DNA of 64,000 nt from DASQZJ01 sp035638775 (GCA_035638775.1 DASQZJ010000073.1:1-64000); one strand, 5' to 3'; positions 24,480-34,413 are shown, numbered from the stretch's first letter. The notes: generated by a model not told the origin, from the sequence alone. Program-made: numbers and translations.

Positions 24480-27400
24480 TCAGCGCTCGATGGTGTAGAT
24501 GAAGTCGGCGCTGTTGTTGGCCCCGGTCTGGGTCTTGAGCGTCCACTTGGTGCTCAGCTGGTAGCGGATCCGGAAGGTCGAGACGGCGTCGAACACGCCA
24601 TAGCCGTAGCTGATGTACAGGCGCGGCGAGAGATAACGGCCGACCACCAGCGAGGTCTGCTGGAAGCTGCCGTTCACCGCCTCCAGCGAGACGTTGCCCA
24701 CGCCGAGCTCGCTGCCCACCCGCTGGGCCAGCAGCGAGCCCCCCTTGACCCCGATCGCCGCGGCGGCGTTGCCCATCGACTCGCTTTGTGAGGCGGGCTG
24801 CTGGCCGGGCACGGGACCGAGCGCCGACTGGCCGAGGCTCTGCGAGCCCGGCGTCGCCCCGGCGGTCTGTGCGGGCACCGTGGAGGTGGGCCCGCCCGGA
24901 AGCGGATGGCCGGCGAGCAGATAGGCCAGCTTGTCCGAGTCCGTCATCGGCTGGTTGGACCACAGGCTCACCGAGGGCTGCTGCAGCGTCCCGCGGACGT
25001 TCAGGCCGACCTGGAGGTCGCTGGAGATGCTCCGGGTCGCGCGCACGTCCAGTGCCGGATTGGCCACGGGCCCGCCGGTGAACAGGAGCCGCCCGCGATC
25101 GATGGTGAGCTCCTGGCCATAGGCCTTGTACTGGCCGTTCTCCACCGACAGCTCGCCGTTGCCGATGGTGGGCTTGCCCGGATGGTCTTCGATGGTCAGG
25201 TTGCCCCGGATGTCCCCCTTGAGCCCGTAGGCCGCGAACGTCACCTTCTTGCCGACCACCAGCTTCAGCCGCGCGTCCAGGGTCCAGGGGCGCGCCGGCT
25301 TCCGCGGCTGCGGGACCCCCACCAGCACCTGGTCGCTGCTGGGACGCACGACCGAGGTCATCTCGCGCGGCGCGAGCCGGGCCTGCGGCACCGTCACCTG
25401 GCCGTCCACCTTCACATGGTGGCCCTCGAGCGCGATGTCCAGGTCCGGCGAGACCAGCACCGAGGCCTGGCTGGTGTCCACCGCCTGGAAGCGGCTGCCG
25501 CCGATGTGGCTTTCCGCCCGCAGGCGACCCTGCACGTAGCCCAGCTTGCCGCCGATGGACAGCGTGCCGCCGCCGGATTTCGCGCCCGCCCGGAACGCGA
25601 TGCGGTTGCCGTTGCGCGCCTCGGCGTGCAACCGCACATCGGTCAGCTTGATCCCCAGCCGCGGGACTTCCATGGCGGCCCGGTCGATCGTCGCGCCCCC
25701 CGATAGCACCGGCTCACGCAGCGTTCCGTCGATCCCGAGATCGGCGTGCAGGTGGCCGCTGACCGCGGCGAGATCCGGCTCCACCTCGCTGAGCAGATCC
25801 ACGGCATTCGTGTCGACCACCAGCCTTGCCCGCACGGGCGCGTCGCCGGCGACCGCGGGATGCCCGTCATACTTCGGGAGCGCGGCCTGGACCTCGAGCC
25901 GGCCCCGGGGCTTGATGCCGGCCTGCAGCCGCATCTGGGCCCCGTGCTCGCGGTCGGCCTGGAAGTCCAGACGGGCGCGCTCGAGGTCCAGCAGCACCAG
26001 CGGCTGAACGTCCGTTCCCGGGCGCTCTTTCAGCATGCGGCCACCACTGAGATCCAGCTGCCCCTTGCCGAACAGCAGCCCCCCGGCCGTGCGCCGGATG
26101 GTGGCATGCCCGCCGAGGGTGCCGGAAACGCGTACATCCGGTGCCAGGTACGGCTGCAGCGGTTCCAGGGAAAGTCCGTGCAGGGTCGCCTGGAGGCTCT
26201 CCCCGCCACCCGCGGACCAGTGCGCGGCCAGGCACGCGCGAGCGCCGGCCTGGCGCAGACAGGCCTGTGCCAGGTCCGCCGCTGAACGCGAGACCTCCAG
26301 CCGTGCCGGCGCCGCCAGCTTCCACCCCGGGTGCCCGGACGGGCCCAGGTCCAGCCGGGTCAGGCGGCCGCGCCAGCGCGGCGCCTGCGCTTCGAGCCCG
26401 CCTTTCACCCCGGCCGCCACGCTGCCCGCCGGACCGGCGAGCCGGACCCGGATCACCTGGTCCGCCGTCGTGCCGCTGGCGCGCACGGTTACGCTGCGCA
26501 CCTGGCGGCCGGAGAGCTGCAGGCCGGACGCGTCGAGCCGCACGTCCAGCGAAGCGCTCCGCTCCAGGCCCAGGCGCGCGCGCAGCGACGCCTGCTCGAG
26601 CTGCAGTCGTCCCGCCTGCAGCCCCCGGAGGTGTGCCGTACCCGACAGCCGCGGCTTGCGCCGGGTGCCCGTGACCCGGAGCGTCACGGAGCCGCTGCCG
26701 GCGAGCCCGGGCGCGAGATCCGCCAGGTCGCCGGCGCTCGCGTGCATGTCCAGGGCCCAGCTGCCGGCCACGTGGCCGGCGGCGCGCAGCCGCACGCTGC
26801 CGGCATGGACGTGGAGACCGTCCAGGGTCAGCGCGTCCCCCTTCAGAGCGGCGCTTCCGCCGCCCTCTATGGGCTTGCCGCGCAGGCTCCCGCCGAGCCG
26901 GCGGAGGTCGACCCGCAGGCTGCGGTCAGCGCCCGAGCCCCGACCGGAGACCCGCGCCGCGAACGCCACGCGCCCCTGCCACTCCGGGCCCAGGCCCGGC
27001 GCGGCCGAGGGATCCAGGCCGCTGCCGGCGAGGCTGGCCCGCAGGGCGAAACCGGGTGCGAAGGTGACGCGGCCGCTGCCGTCCACATGGCCCCCCAGCA
27101 GGCCGGCATGGACGCTTGTCAGCCGTACGCCGCGCGTATCGCCCTGGCCGCTGGCCGTGACATGCACCGGCAGGGTACCCGCCGCCAGGGCGACCGCGGC
27201 GTGTGCGTCCAGCTCCGCCCGGTAGTCCGAAGGCCGCCCGCTCAGCGTGAGATTCCCCGAAGGACTCAGGATGCTCCGACCACCCCGGACCCAGCGTACC
27301 TGTTTCCACGCCAGCTGCAGCCGCATCGGCCGGGGCCCGGCCGCGAAGTGCGCGCTGAGCCGCCCCGACGGGGCCGTGGGCCCGAGGGCCTCGAGCTTCA

Positions 27401-28295
27401 GCCGCGCGCTGCCCGTGAGCCGGTGCACGTCGCCGCCGGCGGCGGCGTCGAGGTCCACGCGTGCCGGCGGCAGCGCGGGCCGGATCGCCGCCAGCGGCAG
27501 CCCGTGGGCCTGCAGGTGCGCGCTCCAGCGCAGCTCGCCGAGAGGATCGGACAGCGTCACGTCGGCCCGGGCCTGCCAGGGGGGACGGGCTTCCTGGTGC
27601 AGGTGCAGCGCGGGGTCGTGGCCCGCGAGATGTCCCTCGAGGCTGCCGTCGGTCGAGACCGGCGCCAGGCCGGGCGGGGCCGCCCGCATGTCCAGGGCCA
27701 GGCGCACCGGCCAGTCCCCGCCGAGACCGAGGTCGCCGCGTGCGGCGAGATGGTCTTTACCACGGCTCAGAGACAGGGCGCGCACCGCGAGACGTCCGCT
27801 GCGATGCATCACCAGCCGGGCCCGCATCCGGTCGAGGTGAAACGTCTTTCCGCCCGGCCGCTCGACTTCGATGTCGCGTATCGTCAGGGCTTGCAGAGAT
27901 GCCGTCAGCGGCAGGGCCAGATGCTGCGGCAGGCGACCCGCGGCGCGCCGGCCGCCACCCGCAGGATGGACCCGGACGCGCACCCCGTCGAGCTCGAGCG
28001 CGGCGATGCTCAGCCGTCCCCGGAGCAGCGACGCCGGATGCCAGGAGAGCCGCAGGCGACGCACGTGCACGGTTTCCGACGCCAGGGAGACGGTCGTGTT
28101 GCGCAGCTCGGCGGGACCGAACAGCGGGCCCCGGGTGGAGCCGATGGTCACGCGCCCGCCGGTGGCCGACGGCGCCCGCGCGGCGAGCCAGGCGAGCACG
28201 GCCGGACTGCTTCCGGCGGCGTAGACGCCGGCGACCAGAAGCAGCGCCAGGGCCGGCAGCACCACCAGGACAATGCGCAGGATGCGGCGGATCAC
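24480..28295 (-). CDS. tamB: Translocation and assembly module protein TamB
   Basis: 1271 residues, a usual size for TamB/YtfN. One N-terminal membrane anchor (IVLVVLPALALLLVAGVYAA) is followed by a very long periplasmic beta-rich solenoid (repeated strands such as LSGTAHLRGLQAGRLQLEQA). The conserved C-terminal DUF490/TamB domain ends QTGANNSADFIYTIER. AsmA-like proteins of this kind bridge the inner and outer membrane and move phospholipids or help Omp85 proteins. It starts at GTG within the tamA stop (GTGA), so the two are coupled, matching their complex. Confidence 0.95.
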   Translation of the reverse strand: MIRRILRIVLVVLPALALLLVAGVYAAGSSPAVLAWLAARAPSATGGRVTIGSTRGPLFGPAELRNTTVSLASETVHVRRLRLSWHPASLLRGRLSIAALELDGVRVRVHPAGGGRRAAGRLPQHLALPLTASLQALTIRDIEVERPGGKTFHLDRMRARLVMHRSGRLAVRALSLSRGKDHLAARGDLGLGGDWPVRLALDMRAAPPGLAPVSTDGSLEGHLAGHDPALHLHQEARPPWQARADVTLSDPLGELRWSAHLQAHGLPLAAIRPALPPARVDLDAAAGGDVHRLTGSARLKLEALGPTAPSGRLSAHFAAGPRPMRLQLAWKQVRWVRGGRSILSPSGNLTLSGRPSDYRAELDAHAAVALAAGTLPVHVTASGQGDTRGVRLTSVHAGLLGGHVDGSGRVTFAPGFALRASLAGSGLDPSAAPGLGPEWQGRVAFAARVSGRGSGADRSLRVDLRRLGGSLRGKPIEGGGSAALKGDALTLDGLHVHAGSVRLRAAGHVAGSWALDMHASAGDLADLAPGLAGSGSVTLRVTGTRRKPRLSGTAHLRGLQAGRLQLEQASLRARLGLERSASLDVRLDASGLQLSGRQVRSVTVRASGTTADQVIRVRLAGPAGSVAAGVKGGLEAQAPRWRGRLTRLDLGPSGHPGWKLAAPARLEVSRSAADLAQACLRQAGARACLAAHWSAGGGESLQATLHGLSLEPLQPYLAPDVRVSGTLGGHATIRRTAGGLLFGKGQLDLSGGRMLKERPGTDVQPLVLLDLERARLDFQADREHGAQMRLQAGIKPRGRLEVQAALPKYDGHPAVAGDAPVRARLVVDTNAVDLLSEVEPDLAAVSGHLHADLGIDGTLREPVLSGGATIDRAAMEVPRLGIKLTDVRLHAEARNGNRIAFRAGAKSGGGTLSIGGKLGYVQGRLRAESHIGGSRFQAVDTSQASVLVSPDLDIALEGHHVKVDGQVTVPQARLAPREMTSVVRPSSDQVLVGVPQPRKPARPWTLDARLKLVVGKKVTFAAYGLKGDIRGNLTIEDHPGKPTIGNGELSVENGQYKAYGQELTIDRGRLLFTGGPVANPALDVRATRSISSDLQVGLNVRGTLQQPSVSLWSNQPMTDSDKLAYLLAGHPLPGGPTSTVPAQTAGATPGSQSLGQSALGPVPGQQPASQSESMGNAAAAIGVKGGSLLAQRVGSELGVGNVSLEAVNGSFQQTSLVVGRYLSPRLYISYGYGVFDAVSTFRIRYQLSTKWTLKTQTGANNSADFIYTIER

Positions 28296-30031
28296 AGGTC
28301 CGGTCCGAGGGTGACGTGCAGGCGGTAGTGGGGGCTGCGGTAGCCGACCGTATGCGCGAGATCGATGCGCAGCGGCCCCACGGGCGTGTTCCAGCGCAGT
28401 CCGACGCCCGCCGCCTTGGCGAGATTCAGCCGGGTGCCGTCGAAGGCGTTGCCGGCGTCATAGAAGACCGCTGCTCCCCAGTTGCCGATGATGCGGTGAT
28501 CGTACTCGACGCTGCCAGTGACGATGTTGCGACCGCCGACCACCGTGCCGCTGGCATTGCGGGGACCCAGCGACTGGTAGCCGTAGCCGCGCACGCTGCG
28601 GTCACCCCCGGCGAAGAACCGTTCCGACAGCGGCAGGTCCGAGAACTGCTGCACGTAGCTGGTGCCGCCCTCGCCGCGCAGGATCAGCCGGCCCCGCGGA
28701 CCCACGGGCAGGATCGCCTTGGTCGTGAACAGCACCTGCAGAAAGGTGTTGTCGGAGCCGAGGTGACGGTCGGCCCCGCGGACGTCCAGCGTGGCACGGA
28801 GTCCGCGGCGAGTGTAGACCGGATTGTCCGCACGAGTGTAGACCACGTACAGCTCGGGCAGCACCAGCGTGCTCTGCTGCTCGGGCCCGCCGGCCAGGCG
28901 GTAGTTCTCCCGCTGGTAGCTCAGCTTGTAGGTGCGCTGCCACATGCCGAAGGTCCGGTTCTGACTCACCGACAGGGTCCGGATCAGGCTTTCGCGGTCC
29001 TGGGGCGTGTCACGCTGGATCCCGAAGCCGAACGCCACGTTGTCGGTCGCCGGATTGTAGATCGGGATCAGGTAACGGCCCTGCAGACTCTTGATCACTG
29101 GGGAGAGCAGCAGGTTGGCACTGGCGCGGTGACCATAGCGGTTGATGCGCCGGTTCTCGAATCCCAGGATCAGACGGGGACCGGTGTCGGTGCCGTAGCC
29201 CAGGCCCAGGGTGTACTTCTGCGGCCTGCGCCCTTCCAGGTAGACATCGATGGGTACCCGTCGGTCGTGGGCATCCTTGCGGTCCGGCTGCACCTGGACG
29301 TGGGAGAAGTACTCGCTGTCATCCAGCGCGTACTGGAAATTGAGCAGCTCGCGGTTGTCATAGTAGTCGCCCGGCTTGAACCGCGCGAAGGCGCGCACCA
29401 GCTTCGGCGTCAGCACGTTCTGGTGCAGCCGCAGTTTGCCGAAGCGGTAGCGCGGGCCGGTGTCCAGGGTCAGCTCGATCCGCGCCCGGCGTTCGGGCAC
29501 GTCGACGACCAGGCGCGACCGCGTGTAGTGGGCGTCCAGGTAGCCGCGGTCGTAGGCCCGCTGCAGCAGGCGCGACTTGCCCGACTCGTACTTGCGGTGG
29601 TCGAGCTGCTCCCCGGAACGCAGGGGAAACGCCCGGCGCGCCGCCTGCAGGTGGCTGTCCCCCGCGCCGGCGCCCTTCAGCGCAATATCCACCGCACCGA
29701 CCGTGGCCGGCTCGCCCGGCCGCACGTCGTAATGGGCGGTCCAGTGGCTGTCCTTGTGCGTCAACCGCGACGAGACCTGGACCTGGTAGTAACCGAACGG
29801 CTGCAGCGACTGCTTGATCTGGCCCGGGCCGAGGGCGAACAGGCTTCGGATGCGGGCGGCCGACACCTGGCCGCCGCTGGCCTGGACCAGCGACACGTAA
29901 CCGCGGGCATTCTGCAGCACGTCGCCGCCGATGCCTTCGATCTTCACGTCCACGGTGTCGGCGCGCGCCGCCACGGCCGCCACCAGCAGCCACAGCGCGA
30001 GGCACCACCCGGCCCGGATCCCCTGGCGCAC
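28292..30031 (-). CDS. tamA: Autotransporter assembly factor TamA (Omp85 family)
   Basis: 579 residues, standard for TamA. A signal peptide (CLALWLLVAAVAARADTVDV) precedes three POTRA domains (to about 265) and a 16-strand barrel. The Omp85 motifs are clear: the VRGY-type loop as GGDRSVRGYGYQSLGPR, and the C-terminal GVGLRWNTPVGPLRIDLAHT with a terminal LHVTLGPDL strand. It inserts in the outer membrane and acts with TamB. It begins 5 bases after the stop of the upstream peptidase gene, so NRDE, peptidase, tamA and tamB probably share a transcript. Confidence 0.95.
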   Translation of the reverse strand: MRQGIRAGWCLALWLLVAAVAARADTVDVKIEGIGGDVLQNARGYVSLVQASGGQVSAARIRSLFALGPGQIKQSLQPFGYYQVQVSSRLTHKDSHWTAHYDVRPGEPATVGAVDIALKGAGAGDSHLQAARRAFPLRSGEQLDHRKYESGKSRLLQRAYDRGYLDAHYTRSRLVVDVPERRARIELTLDTGPRYRFGKLRLHQNVLTPKLVRAFARFKPGDYYDNRELLNFQYALDDSEYFSHVQVQPDRKDAHDRRVPIDVYLEGRRPQKYTLGLGYGTDTGPRLILGFENRRINRYGHRASANLLLSPVIKSLQGRYLIPIYNPATDNVAFGFGIQRDTPQDRESLIRTLSVSQNRTFGMWQRTYKLSYQRENYRLAGGPEQQSTLVLPELYVVYTRADNPVYTRRGLRATLDVRGADRHLGSDNTFLQVLFTTKAILPVGPRGRLILRGEGGTSYVQQFSDLPLSERFFAGGDRSVRGYGYQSLGPRNASGTVVGGRNIVTGSVEYDHRIIGNWGAAVFYDAGNAFDGTRLNLAKAAGVGLRWNTPVGPLRIDLAHTVGYRSPHYRLHVTLGPDL

Positions 30032-30036
30032 CGGTG

Positions 30037-31977
30037 TCAGCCCTTGCCGGGATTCTCGACTTCAACCGGCTCGCCGTCGATATCCGGCTCGAACCCGAAG
30101 ATCCGGCCGTAGAACGAGACCTCCGCCTCCAGGCTGCGGACCACGGCGTCGGCGCTGCGGAACCCGTGCCCCTCGGAAGGGAAGGTGACGTAGGCGACGG
30201 GCAGCCGCCGCTGCCGGAGCGCCTGCACGATCTGCTCGGCCTGGTCCGGCGGCACGATCCGGTCCTCCAGACCCTGGAAGAAGATGATCGGGCAATCGAA
30301 GCCCGCCAGGTGATGGATCGGCGAACGCTCCCGGTAGACCTCCGCGTGCTCCGGCCAGGGCGCCACGAGCTCGTCCGTGTAGCGCGATTCGAACTTGTGG
30401 GTATCGCGGGTCAGCGCCTCCAGGTCGCTTACGCCGTAGTAACTGGCGCCGGCCCGGAACACGTCCTCGAAGCACAGCGCGCACAGCACCGTGTAGCCAC
30501 CCGCGCTGCTGCCGCTGATGGCGGTGCGCCCGGGATCCGCGCGCCCGTCCGCGGCCATGCGGCGCGCGCCGGCCGCGCAGTCCTGCACGTCGTAGCGGCC
30601 CCAGTTGCCGTACAGGGATCGCCGGTAGCGGCGCCCGAAACCCGTGCTGCCACGATAGTTCACGTCCAGCACCGCGAAGCCGCGGCTGGTCCAGTACTGG
30701 ATCCGCAGGTCCAGCGCGGTGCCGGCGGCGCCGGTCGGACCGCCGTGGCACTTGACCAGCAGCGGCGGCCGCTCACCCTCCGGCGCGGCGAACCGCGGGT
30801 TGGCGGGCGGGTAGAAGAACGCGTGCGCCCGGCCGCCCTCGCTGTCGAAGCTCACCGGCTCGGGCTGCGACAGCAGCGCGGGGTCCAGCTCCAGGGTATG
30901 GGCTTCGCGCAGCACCTCGGGGTGCTCGCCGTCGATATGCAGCACCCGCGGCGCCAGCCGGGGCGATGCGGCGATGCAGGCCGCGGCGCCGCCGTCGGTG
31001 CACACGCCGTCGAAATGACTGTAGCCCAGGTCGAGGGGCTCGACCTGCTCCCGGTCACCGGACCACTCCCGCTCGATCCACGCCAGCGCCCAGGTGCCGT
31101 CCCGGGTGTACGCGGCGAGGATCCGGCCGTCGTCCAGGACGGCGTAGGTGCGCATGCCGAACTGCCACTGCGGCAGGCCGAACTCGGCCTGCATCGGGAC
31201 GACGGAGCGGATCTCCTCGCCGTCCCAGAAGTACAGGTTCCACCAGTCGCTGATGTCGGAAACGAAGAACAGCTCCCCCTCGGTGCCGAATTCCGGCTGG
31301 AAGATCGACTCCGTCGCGCTGCCGGCGATCAGCCGGGGCTCGTCCAGCCGCCCGGCGGCGGCGTCGAACGGCGCGAGGTACAGCTCGGTCCCGTCCCAGG
31401 GCATGTTCGGGTGGTCCCAGCAGAGCCAGGCCAGCCTGCCGCGGCGCTTGTCCAGGCGCGGGCTCGCGTAGAAGTCCCGGCCCTGCTGCAGCACGCGCAC
31501 GTCCCCGCTCGCGCCGTCCACGTGGACCAGCTCGGCAACGGGCTCCACGCCGTCCCCGGCGAAGCGCTCGGCCACGCACACGATCCCGCCGGGAACCGGC
31601 AGGAGGTCGGCGAAACGCCGCGCCCGGTCACGCGTGACCCGTGCCGGCGCGGCACCCGGGTCCACGCGGTAGATGTCCTGGTCCTCGTCGTTGACGAACC
31701 AGACCCGGCCGTCGCGCACGGCGCAGGCCCCGCCGCCGTATTCGTGTGCGCGGGAACGGGCACTGAATCCCTCGCCGATCACGTCCTCGGGCGCCCCGTC
31801 CCCCGGGCGGCATCGCACGACGACCGTCCGGCCCTGTTCGGCCGGTCGCGTCTCGGTCCAGTACACGATCCCGCCATCCAGCTGTGGCTGGCCCAGGCGT
31901 ACGCTGCCGCCGGCGATCAGCCGTGCCTTGATGGGGGACTGCCAGGCGCCGCAGGAACGTGTCTCGATATCGCTCAT
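30037..31977 (-). CDS. S9 family prolyl oligopeptidase-type peptidase
   Basis: 646 residues. The N-terminal two thirds form a beta-propeller-like region with repeated Trp/Asp strands. The C-terminal alpha/beta hydrolase domain carries GSSAGGY (nucleophile Ser491), EDRIVPP (Asp572) and SEGHGFR (His604), the catalytic triad of dipeptidyl or acylaminoacyl peptidases. The fixed sequences GGPTGAAGTALDLRIQYW and LDVNYRGSTGFGR are typical of S9C. No signal peptide is seen, so it is probably cytoplasmic. It lies 31 bases after the NRDE gene and 5 before tamA; a link to envelope assembly is only positional. Confidence 0.92.
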   Translation of the reverse strand: MSDIETRSCGAWQSPIKARLIAGGSVRLGQPQLDGGIVYWTETRPAEQGRTVVVRCRPGDGAPEDVIGEGFSARSRAHEYGGGACAVRDGRVWFVNDEDQDIYRVDPGAAPARVTRDRARRFADLLPVPGGIVCVAERFAGDGVEPVAELVHVDGASGDVRVLQQGRDFYASPRLDKRRGRLAWLCWDHPNMPWDGTELYLAPFDAAAGRLDEPRLIAGSATESIFQPEFGTEGELFFVSDISDWWNLYFWDGEEIRSVVPMQAEFGLPQWQFGMRTYAVLDDGRILAAYTRDGTWALAWIEREWSGDREQVEPLDLGYSHFDGVCTDGGAAACIAASPRLAPRVLHIDGEHPEVLREAHTLELDPALLSQPEPVSFDSEGGRAHAFFYPPANPRFAAPEGERPPLLVKCHGGPTGAAGTALDLRIQYWTSRGFAVLDVNYRGSTGFGRRYRRSLYGNWGRYDVQDCAAGARRMAADGRADPGRTAISGSSAGGYTVLCALCFEDVFRAGASYYGVSDLEALTRDTHKFESRYTDELVAPWPEHAEVYRERSPIHHLAGFDCPIIFFQGLEDRIVPPDQAEQIVQALRQRRLPVAYVTFPSEGHGFRSADAVVRSLEAEVSFYGRIFGFEPDIDGEPVEVENPGKG

Positions 31978-32008
31978 GATGCTTTCCCGTGGCGCGGACG
32001 CCCGCGAG

Positions 32009-32812
32009 TCACAGGCTCCCCTGCGAGTCCTCGCCGCCGTTCGCGCTGGTGAGATGGAAATCCAGGCGCGTCGTCGCCTCCCGGCTGCCGTCCGGTCGGA
32101 AACGACGCTCGACCAGGCAGGCGCCGCCCGCCCGGTCGATGAGGATCACGGTCGAGCTGCGCGTGCCGTATTCCGGGCCGCGCACGAAGCGCGCGGAAAG
32201 CCGGCGCTCGCGTTCCAGGCTCATCCCGGTATCCGGCAGCGCCTCGTCCGGCGCCGGTGTCTCGTCCGCCAGCAGGGCGAACAGCGACTCCGGCTCGATG
32301 CGGTCCGTGCCGGCGAGCAGGCGGCTGAAATCCGTGCGCCCGCCGGCCAGCTTGGGCCAAGGCGTGTCCAGGAGGCCGTTGCTGAGGCCGTAAAGACCCG
32401 GCGTCAGGCGCCGCGGGTGACCATCGCGGTTGCTGTAGTACCACAGTCCGTCGCCGTCGCCGGCCAGCAGGTTGAAGCCCTGATACTCCCGGCCGCGGCG
32501 CTCCACCGCGCGCAGGTAGTCGCCGGTCGGGCCCGGGTACAGCAGCGCGCCGCTCACGAGCTCGCCGCGCGAGCGCTCCGCGTCCGGCGGGGACGCCGCC
32601 TCGCGGTAGTTGGTGACGGCGGCGTAGCGGCCGGTGCGGGCCACACCCAGCCAGGTGCCGCCGGCCTGCAGGTCGCGCCCTGCCGCCACCTCGGGATGAT
32701 CTTCCCAGAAGGCGGCGGGAGCGGTCGGACGCTGATGGAATTCGTCGCGGTTGGCCGCGACGACCACACGATAGCGCGGATGGGCCTCCCAGGCCACGAA
32801 CAGCAAGCACAT
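32009..32812 (-). CDS. NRDE family protein (TANGO2-like)
   Basis: 267 residues from ATG at 32812, where MCLLFVAWEAHPRYRVVVAA starts exactly like the family (initial Met-Cys, then NRDEF). The Cys2 could become an N-terminal nucleophile after Met removal. The defining motif is AANRDEFHQRP, followed by DLQAGGTWLGV, TNYRE and GFNLLAGD. NRDE/TANGO2 proteins are widespread from bacteria to humans; roles in heme trafficking or acyl-CoA metabolism have been proposed, but the reaction is unsettled. It appears to be the first gene of the leftward peptidase-tamA-tamB group. Confidence 0.9.
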   Translation of the reverse strand: MCLLFVAWEAHPRYRVVVAANRDEFHQRPTAPAAFWEDHPEVAAGRDLQAGGTWLGVARTGRYAAVTNYREAASPPDAERSRGELVSGALLYPGPTGDYLRAVERRGREYQGFNLLAGDGDGLWYYSNRDGHPRRLTPGLYGLSNGLLDTPWPKLAGGRTDFSRLLAGTDRIEPESLFALLADETPAPDEALPDTGMSLERERRLSARFVRGPEYGTRSSTVILIDRAGGACLVERRFRPDGSREATTRLDFHLTSANGGEDSQGSL

Positions 32813-32835
32813 GTCAGCTCCCGTGACGGCACGCG

Positions 32836-32866
32836 ACCGGTCCGCCCCGGACCCGGGCGGACCGGT
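32836..32866. repeat. 12-bp perfect inverted repeat upstream of the NRDE gene
   Basis: ACCGGTCCGCCC (32836-32847) and GGGCGGACCGGT (32855-32866) are exact complements around a 7-base loop. The element is 24-54 bases upstream of the NRDE start, so it would be a hairpin in the leader or an operator. No T-tract follows in either direction. The rest of the 32813-33051 gap shows nothing definite. Confidence 0.6.
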
Positions 32867-33051
32867 ACGCGCCTGATGCATGATACTAGCCCGGTCAAAG
32901 GCGGCGCCACGCCCGGAGAGGCACGCGCAGCGGGGCACCGCTGCCCCCCTCTCACGTCCCGCCTGCTAGACTGAAGTCGGTATTCACACACGGGCAGGTC
33001 CCGGCGGGTCGCAGGGGGAGCTTCCGCCGCGGGACTTCGGGGACCGCACAG

Positions 33052-34386
33052 ATGGACAGGGCCCGCACGCAGGAACAGCCGCCGGACGAGCGGCACCACG
33101 TGGTGATCGTCGGCGCAGGCTTCGGTGGGCTCTATGCCGCACGTCGCCTGGCCCGGGATCCGGGTTTTCGGGTCACCATCATCGACAAGCGCAATTACCA
33201 CCTGTTCCAGCCGCTGCTTTACCAGGTGGCGACCGGCTCGCTCTCGCCCGGAGAGATCGCGGCGCCGATCCGCTCGATCCTGCGCGACCGGGACAACGTC
33301 CGGGTGATTCACGCCACCGTGACGGACCTCGACCCTGCCGGCCGGCGGGTGATCTTCAAGGGCGGCGAAGCACGCTACGACACCCTCATCGCCGCGACGG
33401 GCGTCAAGCACAGCTACTTCGGCAACGATCGCTGGCGCGGCCGGGCGCCGGGGCTGAAGACGGTGGAGCACGCCCTGGAGATACGCCAGCGGATCTTCAG
33501 CGCGTTCGAGGCCGCGGAGCTGGAGCCGGACCCGGAGCGGCGCCGGACCCTGCTGAGCTTCGTCGTGGTCGGCGGCGGCCCCACCGGAGTCGAGCTCGCC
33601 GGGGCCCTGGGCGAGCTCGCGCACCATACGCTGGTGCGGGACTTTCGCTACATCGACACCCGCGAGGCGCGCATTGTCCTGGTCGAAGGGGCGGCCCAGG
33701 TGCTGCCCAGTTATCCGCCCGACCTCGCCGCCGCCGCGGGCGGATCGCTCGGGCGACTCGGTGTCGAGGTGCTCGCCGACACCCTGGTCACGGACATCGG
33801 CGAGGACCGCGTGGTGCTGCGCCACGCCGGCGAGGAACGCGGGATGTCGGCGGCGACCGTGCTGTGGGCTGCCGGCGTGCAGGCCTCCAGCTTCGGCCGG
33901 GTGCTGGCCGAGCGGACCGGCGCACGCCTCGACCAGGGGGGAAAGGTCGTGGTGGATGCCGACCTCTCGGTGCCGGGCTGCCCCGGGATCTTCGTCATCG
34001 GCGACCTCGCTCATTACGAGCACGACGGTCCCGCCCTGCCCGGCGTCGCGCCGGTGGCCGTGCAGCAGGGCCGATACGTGGCAGGGATGCTGCGGCGCCG
34101 CCGGCACGGCCGGCGCACGCGCCCGTTCCGCTACGTGGACAAGGGCAGCATGGCCGTGATCGGACGCAATGCTGCGGTGGCGCACATCGGCCCGGTGCAC
34201 CTGCACGGGTTCGTCGCCTGGTTGACCTGGGTGGTGGTGCACGTGGCGTACCTGGTCGAGTTCGGCAACAAGCTCCGGGTGATGGTGCAGTGGGCATGGA
34301 GCTACTTCACCCGCAAGCGCGGCGTGCGCCTGATCACCAGCGTCCCGGAAGCGAGCACCGAGCAGGCGCGCAGGATGCACCGCTGA
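33052..34386 (+). CDS. ndh: Type II NADH dehydrogenase (NDH-2)
   Basis: 444 residues. The FAD dinucleotide fold is VIVGAGFGGLYAARRLA (GAGFGG 21-26) and the NADH fold is VVGGGPTGVELAGALGELA (174-179). NYHLFQPLLYQVATGSLSP and FVIGDLAHY are conserved in NDH-2. The C-terminus (GFVAWLTWVVVHVAYLVEFG, then KLRVMVQWAWSYFTRKRG) is the amphipathic membrane-binding end. It oxidises NADH and reduces quinone without proton pumping. It is a single gene flanked by oppositely oriented genes on both sides. Confidence 0.94.
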   Translation: MDRARTQEQPPDERHHVVIVGAGFGGLYAARRLARDPGFRVTIIDKRNYHLFQPLLYQVATGSLSPGEIAAPIRSILRDRDNVRVIHATVTDLDPAGRRVIFKGGEARYDTLIAATGVKHSYFGNDRWRGRAPGLKTVEHALEIRQRIFSAFEAAELEPDPERRRTLLSFVVVGGGPTGVELAGALGELAHHTLVRDFRYIDTREARIVLVEGAAQVLPSYPPDLAAAAGGSLGRLGVEVLADTLVTDIGEDRVVLRHAGEERGMSAATVLWAAGVQASSFGRVLAERTGARLDQGGKVVVDADLSVPGCPGIFVIGDLAHYEHDGPALPGVAPVAVQQGRYVAGMLRRRRHGRRTRPFRYVDKGSMAVIGRNAAVAHIGPVHLHGFVAWLTWVVVHVAYLVEFGNKLRVMVQWAWSYFTRKRGVRLITSVPEASTEQARRMHR

Positions 34387-34413
34387 AGCCTTGCCCGCAG
34401 GGTGTCCGAAGCC

